DNA of 64,000 nt from Histoplasma ohiense (taxonomy: Eukaryota; Ascomycota; Eurotiomycetes; Onygenales; Ajellomycetaceae). Position 1 is the stretch's first letter. Each line of letters begins with the position of its first letter. Both the position numbers and the translations under genes were made by a program. Of this stretch, positions 12,408 to 23,038 are shown piece after piece. The notes under the pieces were generated by a model. The model had not been told where the DNA came from and made no database searches. It was given only the letters and a program-made list of their open reading frames with translations. The stretch spans positions 3,906,001 through 3,970,000 of the forward strand of contig JAEVHH010000004.1 of assembly GCA_017607445.1 (NCBI GenBank), read 5' to 3'.

Positions 12408-12540
12408 CTTGCGACTGTAGTTGAGGTTGCGGTTGAGGTTGAGGTTGAGGTTGAGGTTGAGGTTGAGGCTCGGCTGGCGGCTCTGCCCGTCGCGTGCGGC
12501 CTTTGCCTCGCCAGCCCTCGTCCGCAACATCGGCCGACAT
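9772..12540 (-). CDS. hpc2: HPC2/ubinuclein-like HIR histone chaperone subunit
   Basis: Two exons (10343-12540 and 9772-10240; intron 10241-10342) encode about 888 residues. The N-terminal two thirds is low-complexity: an alternating Pro-Gln tract, a poly-Gln run, then Ser/Pro/Thr-rich sequence with basic clusters. The one conserved block is KKKRRRKIEEYDRDDPFVDDSELAW, followed by about 25 residues ending in GFFVYSGPLIPEGEKVAVER. This is the Hpc2-related (HUN) domain that binds the HIRA/Hir complex and H3-H4. After the intron the tail is Gly/Arg-rich (RGRGRGR) and then Gly/Ala/Thr-rich. The expected role is nuclear: replication-independent nucleosome assembly and histone gene repression. The gene is divergent from the RPAP1-like gene. 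The domain call is firm; the exact N-terminus and repeat lengths are less certain. Confidence 0.85.
12369..12470 (-). repeat. Coding poly-Gln and Pro-Gln repeats
   Basis: A (TTG)n tract of about 11 units and, just upstream in the gene, a GGTTGA-type hexanucleotide tract of about eight units. On the minus strand they encode a Gln run and alternating Pro-Gln near the N-terminus of the HPC2-like protein. Such tracts vary in length between strains. Confidence 0.85.
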
Positions 12541-14740
12541 GCTTTTACCTTGCGGCGACAGCAGAGATAGTAATAATGCCTGTGACTCAGACAGCAGACG
12601 ATGTGCCCGGGATGTATTTCAGTTTTTCAGATCCCGACCAAGTTACAGTCTCTGAGCTGGAGAGGAGATTTCCGTCTCTTCCAGAAATATGTTTTGCAAC
12701 CTGGTGGCTCGTTCTCCTGGTTTTGTTTTCGTGGATTCTCCCCCCCTTTTTTTTTTTTTTTTTTTTAGCCTTGTTTTTGTTTAAATTATTATTAAATTAT
12801 TATTATTATTTTATTTCTGCGTAGTTGTTCATTCAACAGAGAAATAAAATAATCACGTGGTGTCGAGTTGTGAAGGCGGGAAAGGAGAATTTTGGATCAA
12901 CCCCCCTTTTTAATTGGTGGTGGAAAACAAACCACCTTGGGATGCTGGCGACCGTGTTGAAAACGTAAAAGAACAGTCGAGTTGTTGTGGTTGGCTGTTG
13001 ATTTAGTTTGCGGAGTTAGTTACGCTGTTCCGTGGGCCCCAAGAGCACGAAAATCGAAAAGAAATCAAAGGTGGCTTGAAGCGGTTCGCCGTCGACTGGT
13101 GTTTTATCGGAGCACGATCAAAACCAGGGAAAAGAATGAATTATCCCGCGATCACCGAAACACGCGAAGAACCGGTCTTGCGCCCGATGGTTGATGGTGG
13201 ATGATGGTGGTGGTGTTGACGTGTTCGGGAGTGTCGTTGGGGATAGGAAGAAGTTTGGCGAGGAAGCAGATGGGAAAAGTACAATATAACAAATAGAAGA
13301 AAGGACGACACGATGGCGATGGCCAGGTCGTGAGCAGGATGAAACAGAAGGAGAAGGAGAAGGAGAAGGAAAAGAAGACGAGAAGATGAGAAGCTTGGAA
13401 GAAAAGTATGAGAAGAGGTAGGGAAGAGGGAAAAAAGAGAAGTGGAGAAGAGAAGAAGGCAAAAGGAAGAAGGGAAGAAAGAAAGAGAGAAAAGAAGAAA
13501 AGAAGAAAAGCAAAGGAGAGGGGGAGGCAGATATTAAAGATTATGCGAGGGACAGAAAGTGAAAGAGAAGAGAATGGGAAACAAGCAATAAGAAACGGAA
13601 AGGGGAAGGGCAATAACCGGCCGCGCTGCTGCTGGACGGAGTCACTGGAAGGACATAGCGAGAGGCAAAGAAGACAAGCAGAAGGCGAGGCAAGGTGGGA
13701 AAGTTAATTAAGTAACGAGATGACGGGGCGTGATGTCGCCGCGACTGGCAACCAGGCGCTGGAGGGCTGAAGCACTCCAGGAAGGGTGCTGGCAACGGGA
13801 ACATGCAGCATTGGATGGAGGGACGATCATCAATCACCTTGTTGCTGGAAAGGTTGAACCTTGGAACTGGGCTGCGAAGCGATGATCAAGGGGAGCTGCC
13901 ATTTGAGCCCGATACATGTCCTAGCAGCCGGTGTGCGCAATGTATCGATGAAGCTCTGTGTATACATACATATATGTCCAGCTGCTTGCTGGCTGTTGTG
14001 GGGACGCGCCGGCGACACAGGATAGTTACATGATCTCATGCAGAGCCCGGAACCTTGGCTTCTTGGTATGGCGCATTGACGTCTTCTTATCTCTGCAGAG
14101 TTGGTCCTTACCATTTTCTGTTCCCTTTGAACCCTCCCGTCCTGCCCGTACTAATATGCGCAAACTTGAGCGACTCTTCTGGTAGCCAAGCCAGCTCCCT
14201 TGCAGCCACAGTTCTATCTCACCCGTGCCTGGTCTACTGCGTATGCCGTTAGTTACATACATGCATATAAGTTCCTTCTGCCGCAGATCGCGGATTATCA
14301 GCTCTCGACCCCCGACACTCGCCTCAACTCGCCACAACCCGGCTGGAATACAATATGTTCAACGGCGCCGGGATGGGCTTCTGTCGCTTTCCAGTACCCC
14401 GACATAACTGCAAACAAGCATTGCCATACACTGCATTTATCTCCCGAGCTCTCAACATCCACCATTCCTCTTAGGGTTTTGCATGAACTTTCCTCTTTTA
14501 ATTTAGTATCATAGCGTAGCTTGCACGTGATGTAAACCTTAAACCTCCCTCGGTACCTAGGTATCGAGCTAGTCCTAAAATAGGATAGGTGGAAGATCAT
14601 GTGAGAGATCCACTCTGACTCGGCTCAACCGATCCCGATATTGTGACAACGACAACGACGACAGTAGCAGCAGCAGAAACAGCAGTTGTTGGCATCTGTC
14701 TGCTGCACATTACGCATATGCACTTTGGTATCCGGCGGAA
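12541..14740. promoter_or_regulatory. Long divergent promoter region of hpc2-like and RPAP1-like genes
   Basis: The 2.2 kb between two divergent start codons has no convincing coding sequence. It includes a T run at about 12746-12767, AT-rich sequence to about 12850, and a strongly purine-rich plus strand from about 13320 to 13610 (GAAG/GGAGAA blocks). The opposing Phe/Ser/Pro-rich open frames on the minus strand are products of that composition. Long 5' leaders of both transcripts are likely; discrete binding sites cannot be named with confidence. Confidence 0.5.
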
Positions 14741-16189
14741 ATGGCAATCCGTGGAGAGCGCTTTCATATTGACCTCTCTGACGACGATGGCAGCTCCGAC
14801 GATCACGACTTTGCCTGCTCAATCAATTCTCCCTCTCTTGGTTTGATCGGCGACATCAAGGAGCGAGCTTCTTCTTCTACCCCGGTACCGCCTGCTCCGC
14901 CACGAGCACCATCTAATTCTGCAGGATTTCCAGAGTCCCGAAAACGATACACGGTCTCTTCTTTTAAAAAACAAAGAGCCGATCCAGATGCTCCGCGAAA
15001 TCATCCACCACCGCCAAAGCACTATTCTGGTAGAGCCAACCCTGGCCAAACGCTGTCCTATGCACAAAATGAGAAGAGATCTATTGAGGAGGAAAACAAA
15101 AGGAGACTGGCTGCCATGTCTCCTGCTGAGATCGAAAGAGAGCGCGGCGAATTGATATCTTCCCTCCCGCAATCGCTCATCGAACGACTTCTACGAAGAG
15201 CAAATATCGAAGAGGACCACCAACATGAGGAAATGAAACACCGGGTGAACAAGGAAATCAAGGAGGATAATTCGCCAAAGGCGTTAACAGAAGAACAGGA
15301 AAAGGCGTCTACACAATCGCAGAAATCTTCCAAATCAGTGTCATTCGATATTCCCTCATCGGAAACAGGGGAACAGTCCTTGGCCACTGCCGCGGATTCA
15401 GAAGCACTGGAACAACCCGCCCAACCCTCATCAATCATAGACAACCTATCACCCCACCAACCACCATCTGAACTATTTCCCGCGTCTGACTTCCCAACTG
15501 GCCCCATCCATTTCCCCAAACCCCCTCCACGTCAGTCTCCCATGCCAAATCTGAACCCTTCTTCCTCCTCTTTCCTTGCAGACCTACAAACCCACTACTT
15601 CCCCGACATCCCACACGATCCCTCCTCCCTCTCCTGGCTTCAGCCATCACCACCACCAAGCCCCTCCTCCTCCCACGCCCCATCCAACCCCTCCATATCA
15701 CCCTACCACCCAGCCAGCACCGCCACCTCCATCTCCCCTGCTGCCCTCCGCTTCTCGCTCACCGGTACCCTCCTCGCGCCGCGCACCTCTCTCTCCATCC
15801 CTACAACCCACGGCCTGCACCACCACGCCGCTGACCCCGAAGCCGCCGGCTACACAATTCCCGAACTCGCGACCCTAGCCCGCTCCACCCTCCCCGCCCA
15901 ACGCTGTCTCGCTTGGCAGGTTCTCGGCCGGTTTCTCTATCGATTAGGCGTGGGGGAATTTGGGGAGCGTGGGAGTGCGCTCGTCGAAGGTCTGTGGGCC
16001 GTTGTGGAGCGGGAGGGTGTGGTTGCGGGCATGTTGGCCGAGGCTGGCGGGGGAAGTAGTGGATCGAAAAACGAATCTACAGCTGCTACTGCTGCGAGTA
16101 ATGCGGCTAGAATTGGAAAACATGCCAGCGCAAGGGCGTGGGCGACTGAGGCGGTTTGGCTTTGGAGGAAGGGTGGGGGGTGGAGATAG
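14741..16189 (+). CDS. RPAP1-like RNA polymerase II-associated protein
   Basis: A single uninterrupted 482-codon frame starting at the ATG at 14741. The N-terminal signature runs through EKRSIEEENKRRLAAMSPAE and then ERERGELISSLPQSLIERLL, which is the RPAP1_N domain. The C-terminal signature runs from LRFSLTGTLL through THGLHHHAADPEAAGYTIPE to STLPAQRCLAWQVLGRFLYR, the RPAP1_C domain. The region between is Ser/Pro-rich and disordered. Yeast Rba50, the family member in Saccharomyces, assists cytoplasmic assembly of RNA polymerase II. The length is far below animal RPAP1 but normal for the fungal short form. The gene is divergent from the HPC2-like gene, so the pair could share regulation. Confidence 0.88.
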   Translation: MAIRGERFHIDLSDDDGSSDDHDFACSINSPSLGLIGDIKERASSSTPVPPAPPRAPSNSAGFPESRKRYTVSSFKKQRADPDAPRNHPPPPKHYSGRANPGQTLSYAQNEKRSIEEENKRRLAAMSPAEIERERGELISSLPQSLIERLLRRANIEEDHQHEEMKHRVNKEIKEDNSPKALTEEQEKASTQSQKSSKSVSFDIPSSETGEQSLATAADSEALEQPAQPSSIIDNLSPHQPPSELFPASDFPTGPIHFPKPPPRQSPMPNLNPSSSSFLADLQTHYFPDIPHDPSSLSWLQPSPPPSPSSSHAPSNPSISPYHPASTATSISPAALRFSLTGTLLAPRTSLSIPTTHGLHHHAADPEAAGYTIPELATLARSTLPAQRCLAWQVLGRFLYRLGVGEFGERGSALVEGLWAVVEREGVVAGMLAEAGGGSSGSKNESTAATAASNAARIGKHASARAWATEAVWLWRKGGGWR

Positions 16190-17280
16190 AGGGTTGACGA
16201 AGGAAGGGGTTCTTAGGTCGAAGGAGCAAATCATGGGTGGGAATGGTGACCGGGGACCTTCATGATTTGCATATGTTTACAGGGCATTCAAACTTTGTTT
16301 CTTTTCTTTTCTTTCTTTCTTCCTTTCTTTCTTTCCTTTTTTGGGGGGCTTCTCGGATTACCATTTAGATTAGGCGCAGGCGAATGTGTGTTTTCTTGTC
16401 TTTTGATCTATAACACACTTGTTCATGGTGATCCGGTTTGATGGCATGATCTAGCATATATCATAGGAGTTTTCTTTTTTTCTTTTCTTTTCTTTTTTTT
16501 TGAAGGTCGGGATGGATGAATATTGAACATTGAAGATTGAAAGATGATTGAAATCAATGTGTTAACTTATGGAAAGAAACTTCTTCTTGAAAGCACTATA
16601 GATATGTTTTAGTACCCAAATGAATGACACTCCTGTCAATCTATCATCAAAGAATAGTATGTATTCATTTCTCTGCTGCATGCCATTGTGCTGTACGTAT
16701 ACATGCACAAGATTTTTCCTGTTTCCTCCTTTCTTTTTTGGTTGTTCTAACGGGATTATTATCCCATCTCAATTGTCACTCTAAAAATTGAGCCTCCATG
16801 CTGCTCAGAACTATAGAGCAAAACTGAGATAAAAAAAATCATGTACTAACTGTGCCAAATTGCACTCATTAACTCACTCATTAGTGAGTGCATCACACTG
16901 TAATGATAATCACATCATAATAGTAATATTTTGAATATTATAATTCTTATAAAAATTAGTTAATAATTATTATTATCACATCTATCTAGAATATTAATAT
17001 TATTGATATACTCGTTACACCGCCTTCTAAGCAAGTGATATACTAAATATGCAACAAGATCATACTATTATCACTTCTCTTATAAATGTACTACTTTTGT
17101 AGTTATACAAAGAGCTTTCTCTTTAAAGAAATAATATTGAACTCATTCAATATTATATTAATTATAGTGTATCTTAATCAGAATGTCTTGTTTTGCTTAA
17201 AAATCTGCTATTTAGATCATAATCTGTGGGAGGGTTAATCTTGTTATTGTTGCGATCAGAGCAAGTTAACTATATAGAGT
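16190..17280. other. AT-rich intergenic region with pyrimidine tracts
   Basis: The first 350 nt downstream of the RPAP1-like stop hold TTTC-type tracts (about 16296-16345 and 16470-16500) typical of 3' flanks here. From about 16860 to 17210 the sequence becomes very AT-rich, with TATTATTA-like runs. I see no gene. This marks the left edge of the decayed block that extends to about 26 kb. Confidence 0.6.
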
Positions 17281-17330
17281 TCATCACCAGCGGTGGAGTA
17301 ACTGCAGCAATCAATTCAAATCCCCCAACA
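17281..17330 (-). repeat. LTR-like repeat arm, copy 1
   Basis: A degenerate copy of the repeat seen at 17441-17501, 17524-17596 and 38001-38062. On the minus strand it starts TGTTGGGGGATTTGAATTGA and reaches a GGTGATGAAC-like segment. Only the first 50 nt align by eye. Confidence 0.5.
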
Positions 17331-17440
17331 CTTCTTCATCATCTTGGCTAGCTGATTTGAATCTATGATAGAATGTTGACACTCTTGTAGTGGAATTTTT
17401 GCACTCATACAGGCCTCATGACCTCCGAGTGACCTAACAC

Positions 17441-17596
17441 AAAAGAGCTTTGATCATCATCAGCACTATGCTGGTAATACGAACCAATTCAAACTCCCAA
17501 CACTAACTAACTGTTGCACTGATTGTTGAGAGTTTGAATTGATTCGTCCCCTCTACTACCAGCATGGTCCTGGTGGTGATTCAGCATACAGCTCTG
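17441..17596. repeat. Pair of LTR-like arms in inverted orientation
   Basis: The left arm (17441-17501) and right arm (17524-17596) are imperfect inverted copies. Both share the order: GAGCT, an ATCAYCAYCAG segment, CATGCTGGTA, a short variable part, then AATTCAAACTCYCAAC. Read outward from the centre each arm starts TGTTGRGAG, which looks like the TGTTG start of fungal LTRs. The loop is about 20 nt. They could be two solo-LTR pieces inserted head to head or the ends of a small inverted-repeat element. Confidence 0.6.
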
Positions 17597-17814
17597 TGGG
17601 AGGTCCTACACAAGCCCTATCCCACATGTCCCACACATATTTATATCCATGGATGGATATTAGCTCGCCAATAGATAGATGATAACAACCAACCAAGGTT
17701 AAACCCTCTTACAAGCTCAGTGACCACACGATATATTGTTTGTCATATTTGCATTTTTTGGGCAATCACCTCACGGACAAAGCATGTATGTATGTACTGT
17801 ACATCTGAAAAGCC

Positions 17815-19700
17815 ATGTTTCGTACCCTAACATTTGCCTGGAGCCGCTGCGTAATAAGGGTCAAAGACAACTCACCGCTATTGCAACACTTTTGTTATTC
17901 AACTCCCCCCTCCTGTCGACTTATGTCTGGCGCGTCGGATGCTGACCATGAAGATTTCTTCCGCTACGCGGGCGGGCGCTGGCTATGGAATGAGTCGATG
18001 CAACCCAGGAACCGATAAATACAAGCGGTTTGATGGGGCAGAACTTCAGAGGATTGCAGCTAGCAGCGTTGGATCCAGGACCTGCTCATGTATGATCAAG
18101 CTTGCGGCGGGAGGATCTAACCGGATACCGCATCCTAATATGGGACCTCCATTCAAGACGACTGCCTCTGAGGTTGCGACTATGGATTTTGTAAGATTAC
18201 TCATGGTATAAAATGGCTTTGTGCAGAAACTTATATTAATGCGCTTCACGGGTTCGAACTGTCCTCAATATGCCAGTCCCAAAAGTGTTAGCCTGGAGTG
18301 GGAATGCTGACAATGCTGTCAAGTCAGAGTACATAATAATGGAAGCAGCTGCTGGGACTCAGCTTGCGGACATTTGGGAGTGATATGGAGATTGACAACA
18401 AGTTAAAAGTTGTGGAGAATATTGTCCTAATTGAAAAGAAGCTGCTGTCCCTTTCATTTACCCGGTTCGTTCTGCCAAAGGATGATTTGAAACTGCTTAC
18501 GCCAGTCTAACGCTTGGAGTCTAGTTACGGGAGGTCTTTATTTCGCGGACAACGCCTTTCCTGGATGTGAAAAGTTGGAAATTATAGGGGATATACCCCG
18601 GTCTCAGAAGAAAGAGATTGAGAGCCGTTTTGTACTGGGTCCAGTTGCCAGCAATGACTTCTGGGATCGCGAACGATCGCATATGGATATTGACCGCGGG
18701 CCTTGTGAGTTGCAGCATATTTGCATCAACTGCATTCACTTTGTTTACTAAGATTTGTCTACAGGGGAAACAGCTCAAGACTATCTCAGAGCAATTCCTC
18801 GGCGTGAGATTGCCTGGATCAGTTATCATGCCACCACTGAACCTTCACAAAATTTGTTTTAAAACATCTGATGCCCAAATCTCCCTTGATGCTCATATTG
18901 CCCTTTACAGGAAGTTCTCGAGGGTTACAGATCATCTATTGCCGAGAAATCTGGAACTGAACCGACCCACCATTTGGCATTGCGATCTCCATTCCCCTAA
19001 CCTATTTGTTGATGGTGACAGGGTTACCAGTGTAATTGACTGGCAAGGTGTATGGACTGGACCTCTCTTCCTCCAAGCACGACATCCAGCATTGGTAAAT
19101 TATAGTGGAGAAATCGTGCTGAAGATAACCTGATCATTACAAAGACATCGAAGATGAATCCGAGAAAGCGCGTATCCGAGCACAAGTAGAAAAGTCAATT
19201 TTGCTATGGGCATATGAATCTGACACAAAAGGAAAACAAGTTCCTTGTCCATGACGTTCTCCACTTCCCTCATGGACGCACCTTTCGCGACGTGGTGGAG
19301 TTTTCTGCCAATACTTGGGATGGGGATATCTTACCATTTAGAGAGAGCCTTATCCGCGTTGTACGGTATGCCAATATCCACGCATATAGATTGCATGTTG
19401 AGATTAAGGTGCTGATCTAAGAGTCACAGCCATTGGAAAGATATTTGCCCTGAAATGGCTTGCCCCATTACATTCTCGGATGAGGAACTAAAGTCCCATT
19501 ACCGCGATGCAGAGGGCTGGAATGAGATAGCAGACTTCTGGGACTCTTTGGACGGATTTGTCCATCGCGATGGATGGACCTCCAACCAAAATTATGAAAA
19601 GGAGTACAAAATGTTCACAGAACTTAGAGAGCAGATATTCGAGGATTTAACTGGAGAAGAACGTTCAAACTTTGAGAAGCACACACGCCTTGGCTGCTAG
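17815..19700 (+). pseudogene. AIM9-like phosphotransferase (APH family), degraded
   Basis: Fragments of one protein appear in order but in changing frames. They include FFRYAGGRWLWNE, FDGAELQRIAASSVGS, FKTTASEVATMDF, VPKVLAWSGNADNAVKSEYI, LYFADNAFPGCEKLEIIGDI, IWHCDLHSPNLFVDGDRVTS, VIDWQGVWTGPLFLQARHP, FSANTWDGDILPFRESLIR and FSDEELKSHYRDAEGWNE. HCDLHSPN and VIDWQ are the catalytic loop and metal-binding segment of aminoglycoside-phosphotransferase-like kinases. This order matches fungal AIM9-type mitochondrial proteins. Breaks lie near 18017, 18385, 18535, 18855, 19130 and 19240, and the segment normally between GGSN and the RIP(H)PN motif is missing (about 18115-18120). With several independent lesions this is a relic. 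A trailing coding-like piece continues to about 20000. Confidence 0.8.
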
Positions 19701-20030
19701 GTATCTTCTCCTGACAGCACAATATATGAGCTGCTATACCGTCGGATTGGAGGGGCAGATTCTTGGAGTTTCCACAGCTAATCAAGAATATATCTGGCAA
19801 GAAGCTTTGGATGTATATAGACCTCAAGATTGCAAAACGATCACATCCTTAATTTTCGCATCGACAGAGGCGCCGACAAGCCTGAACTGATCCTGCAAGC
19901 GAACAAGAATGCGGAGGATAAGAAAGTTCGAGAAGCGGCCCAAAAGGACAGCCATGCGATCCTAGCTAAGGCCCTTGCAGATCCTGTAGGGCAAACAGGC
20001 GAAAGCCGATCTTGCGGCTAGCTTTAAGGA
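19701..20030 (+). other. Coding-like remnant of unknown origin
   Basis: Downstream of the AIM9-like relic a frame at about 19855-20020 reads with normal amino-acid composition (ADKPELILQANKNAEDKK and AILAKALADPVG). It has no proper start or splice context. It may be the C-terminal end of the same relic or of another dead gene. No function is assigned. Confidence 0.3.
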
Positions 20031-20249
20031 AAACAAGTGAAATCGCAGCAGATCTCAGACGTGGCAAAAGGTGTCGTTCATTAGATATTTGGAAGGAGAC
20101 GGAATTGATTGGACACTACCTTTGAAGGAATGTGATCCCATTTCACTCATGTTAATATGGGAACATATAGTGAGGTGAGGTGTGTTGCAAACTCATGCGT
20201 CTATTTAATGGGCTTTCTCCTCTAGTTGATAAACTTCTCGAGTCTGAAT

Positions 20250-21130
20250 TCGAACTGGCTGCAGAATTTGCTGTCTCAAAGACAGGCTACATGAAAGTGG
20301 GTAGTCTGAGTGAGGAATTCAAGCTGCTGAATATTTCAACTGTGGCCTGGGCCATAACATTGTGGTGTGAAAGCATAGCCTGTGATACAGAATTAGCCCA
20401 GCGGCCCCTCCTTGAGAATATCTCTACGATATCAATCACCGCTTTCGGCGACCCAGTTCCCCTGGGAAAGTTCAAAAACCCACAGATATCCTCACTTGTC
20501 ATTCCGTCCGGGATCGTATGCGGTTGAATCTGACCCTGCTCGCCATAACCCTTCCAGATTTCTTGCAGATCGCTGAAGGTAGTGAACCCCTCTACCTGTC
20601 CTTCGAGCAGAAAAAATCCGGTTCTCTTGGAATTCCAGCAACCTTCAACGAGCTTTAGGTTGTCATTAGGGATTTCGCCTCCGCCTTTGCGAGGGCATAA
20701 GACATCTCTTCAACGTTGGACGCTGGGGAGGCTCCAACCACCTTCCCGCCTATAAAAATAATAGCCGCAACTTTCAGTCAGTCCATGTGTGAGTATGAAA
20801 ATGGACCTTTGGAATACGTACCCGCCATAAGCCCAGCAAACATAACCACAGGATACCAAATTGTATTCTGACTGAAGAGCGATATGGTGTCAGCTTATTT
20901 CATGCCATACTCCTTCACCAACGCCGTGCTTGCATATGTTGCCGCTTCCTTGACTTGCTCCCAATTGAGCCGCTCTTTTGTGACTGCGTTGGTATATCCG
21001 GCCAGCTCATGCGGCTGGTATTTGTATAACACTGGGAAATTGAGGGATTCGAAGAACCATTGCCATACCGTTATATTTGTGGGAACTACATATTTCGCTG
21101 TTAGTCACATTAAATGTGAAACAACGGTGG
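20250..21130 (-). pseudogene. AMP-dependent acyl-CoA ligase (4-coumarate-CoA ligase type), degraded
   Basis: On the minus strand pieces occur in family order: LNWEQVKEAATYASTALVKE, then SLFSQNTIWYPVVMFAGLMA, then NVEEMSYALAKAEAKSL, then EGFTTFSDLQEIWKGYGEQG, then the AMP-binding segment ICGFLNFPRGTGSPKAV followed after a break by MLSHHNVMAQA. In intact enzymes this last block reads as a Ser/Thr/Gly-rich phosphate-binding loop followed at once by the MxSHxN motif. Here about 30 residues separate the two, the loop is altered, and stops and frame changes lie between every block. The C-terminal half of the enzyme is absent. It is a truncated relic. Confidence 0.65.
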
Positions 21131-21159
21131 TAAGCAAAACGTAGATGAAAGAAAAAAGC

Positions 21160-22242
21160 GCCATCAAAAGGCAGGGATGAAGGGTGGGAGATATAGACAT
21201 GTTGGAAAGCTGAAATCAGAATTGAATGAACGCCGCCTAATGCGCCTGCCGTCGATGTCGGGATGCCTTGATTTGAAAGTCATTTTCTGGATGTATAAAA
21301 CCGATCCTCCCTACCATAGGAACCAAATCAAAAACGAATTAGGCGTAAACAATTCACCCATCACTGCTTTTATGTTTTTAAGATAGGGTTAACCTCTCAT
21401 CTGATGGAATGGATATATCACTCCTCATATGCCCAGACTTCGTCTTGCGGCCGATCTACCGAAGTTGAGGTCAGTTCCGCAGTCTAGTGCAGACAGCTAG
21501 CCCTCGGGAACAACATCACTGGGATCTCCAAAATGCGGCTAGAAATAGCCGGATAATGCTCTACCCAAAGATTATCTGGGTGGGGGATGCGGTTGCGCTA
21601 TAACACATGTAACACCACCTATGGGTATTAACTAGTAACTAAAAGTAATCGGTGTAGATAATGTCGCGATCTCCCTGTGGAAGTTCCGCCATTTTGACGA
21701 ATTGAATTCAAAGATCTTTAAAGTGGGTGCGAGGAAAAATCGGGCTGGTTCACTCTAGTTAAGCTGAAGCATGAAGTATCACGTTAAGCCGCACTTCTCT
21801 TCTTCAATGTGCTGGGTATTATTATTCACGCATCAATTCAAACTATCAACCTGCATCCAGCAATTATACCTACTATGGATGGGTTACCTCACATAAATTT
21901 GGAGGAAAGTCAGCCGCTCTCTCCCCGGTTCGCAGCATATTCTATTGGGTGCAGTAAGCACAGGATGGAAAACGTGTCTGAAGAAGCGTTCCTGATTCCG
22001 AAGGAAAGATGTAAATAGCTAGTTACTAGTATTTAGTTAAGCTGATCTGATAGCTTATTCTCATTTTCCTTTCTCCGAAGTAGCCAAGAGGTTCATGGAG
22101 AGCAAGAGAGGATCGATCATATGCTTCTTTGTTTTCCCTTGTTTTTGTCTGTACTGTTTTCGCTCTTTTCTATTTCTGAGTCTAGTCATTTTTTCATTTC
22201 TCCTGTTAAAAAGGGTGTGGATGGCCCCGCTATAGCCTCGAG
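21160..22242. other. Intergenic region, no gene seen
   Basis: Short open frames only, none with a recognisable motif. It lies between two pseudogenes and is probably decayed sequence of mixed origin. Confidence 0.4.
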
Positions 22243-23038
22243 TTACTTGAACAAAAATTCCTCGGCCACTGATCCAATCAGCCAGGTGGTCAATTCTGTA
22301 AATGCATCGAGATCATTCTTCTCCAACGCAGTTTTGACATTAGGGTTATGCCATTCATGCGTCCTCTTAGTTTCCGTGTCGCGCAACGACTCTCCAACCA
22401 GTCGGCAGCTGTCGAAATCAATGAGAACCGGCGTGCCATCCTCAGTGAACATAATGTTGGCAGGTGTGATGTCGTTATGAACAAGCCCAAGCGAGTGCAG
22501 GTGCTGAATGGCCTGCAGGATACCGATTAGGCTGGCTGGCTTTTATGAAGTCGTCCACCAGAGGTCGCCCACTAGAGAGAAAGGCAAATTTGTTCAGATT
22601 TTGGGGGTTGACTTTATACCACTTGAAGCAAAGACCTGAAACCCGACCATGCGTCACCTGGCAGCCATAATAGAATGCAATGTTTGGGTGAGGATGTTTT
22701 CGAAGAACCTCACATGCCTCAACCTCTCGGAGAATTTGCTTCTCGAGGTCGGACCTTCCAGTGTATGCGAAGAGACTCGGAGTTTTGACGTAGAAGTCAA
22801 ACTGTGATACCACAGTCCAGGTTTGCCTCACCTCTGGACCCCTGTCCTGGGTCTCTACCCGCTGAATATCAAGAAGCTGAGACAAGTCTTGAGGATCGTT
22901 TTCCCGATCCATCCACTTTGCAGAATATAAGACGTTATCTTGCCGTGCAATGATCTGGACGTATACAAATTGGAGCTTGCCATCAATTTTTTTGAAGGCT
23001 TCGTTTGACTGGACAATCTCCATTGATCTCAGGGCCAT
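22243..23038 (-). pseudogene. Protein kinase-like gene, frameshifted by a 4-nt duplication
   Basis: The ATG at 23038 opens 171 codons of a fungal kinase-like protein (FDFYVKTPSLFAYTG, EVEACEVLRKHPHPNIAFYY, THGRVSGLCFKWY). Near 22530 the frame shifts and the catalytic half follows in a second frame down to 22243: HLHSLGLVHNDITPANIMF, then VLIDFDSCR. HND is the catalytic loop (HRD equivalent) and DFD replaces DFG. At the break the plus strand reads GGCTGGCTGGC, consistent with a tandem 4-nt duplication; removing it would join both halves in frame. The protein then ends shortly after the activation segment, which is short for a kinase. This is a recent break or a sequencing artefact. Confidence 0.75.

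Noticed and set aside
13118..13613. Two long overlapping minus-strand open frames rich in Phe, Ser and Pro
   Set aside because: They are translations of a homopurine tract in two frames, with no motif and no splice context.
15058..15701. Antisense open frames within the RPAP1-like gene
   Set aside because: Shadows of a well-supported coding frame, lacking any motif of their own.
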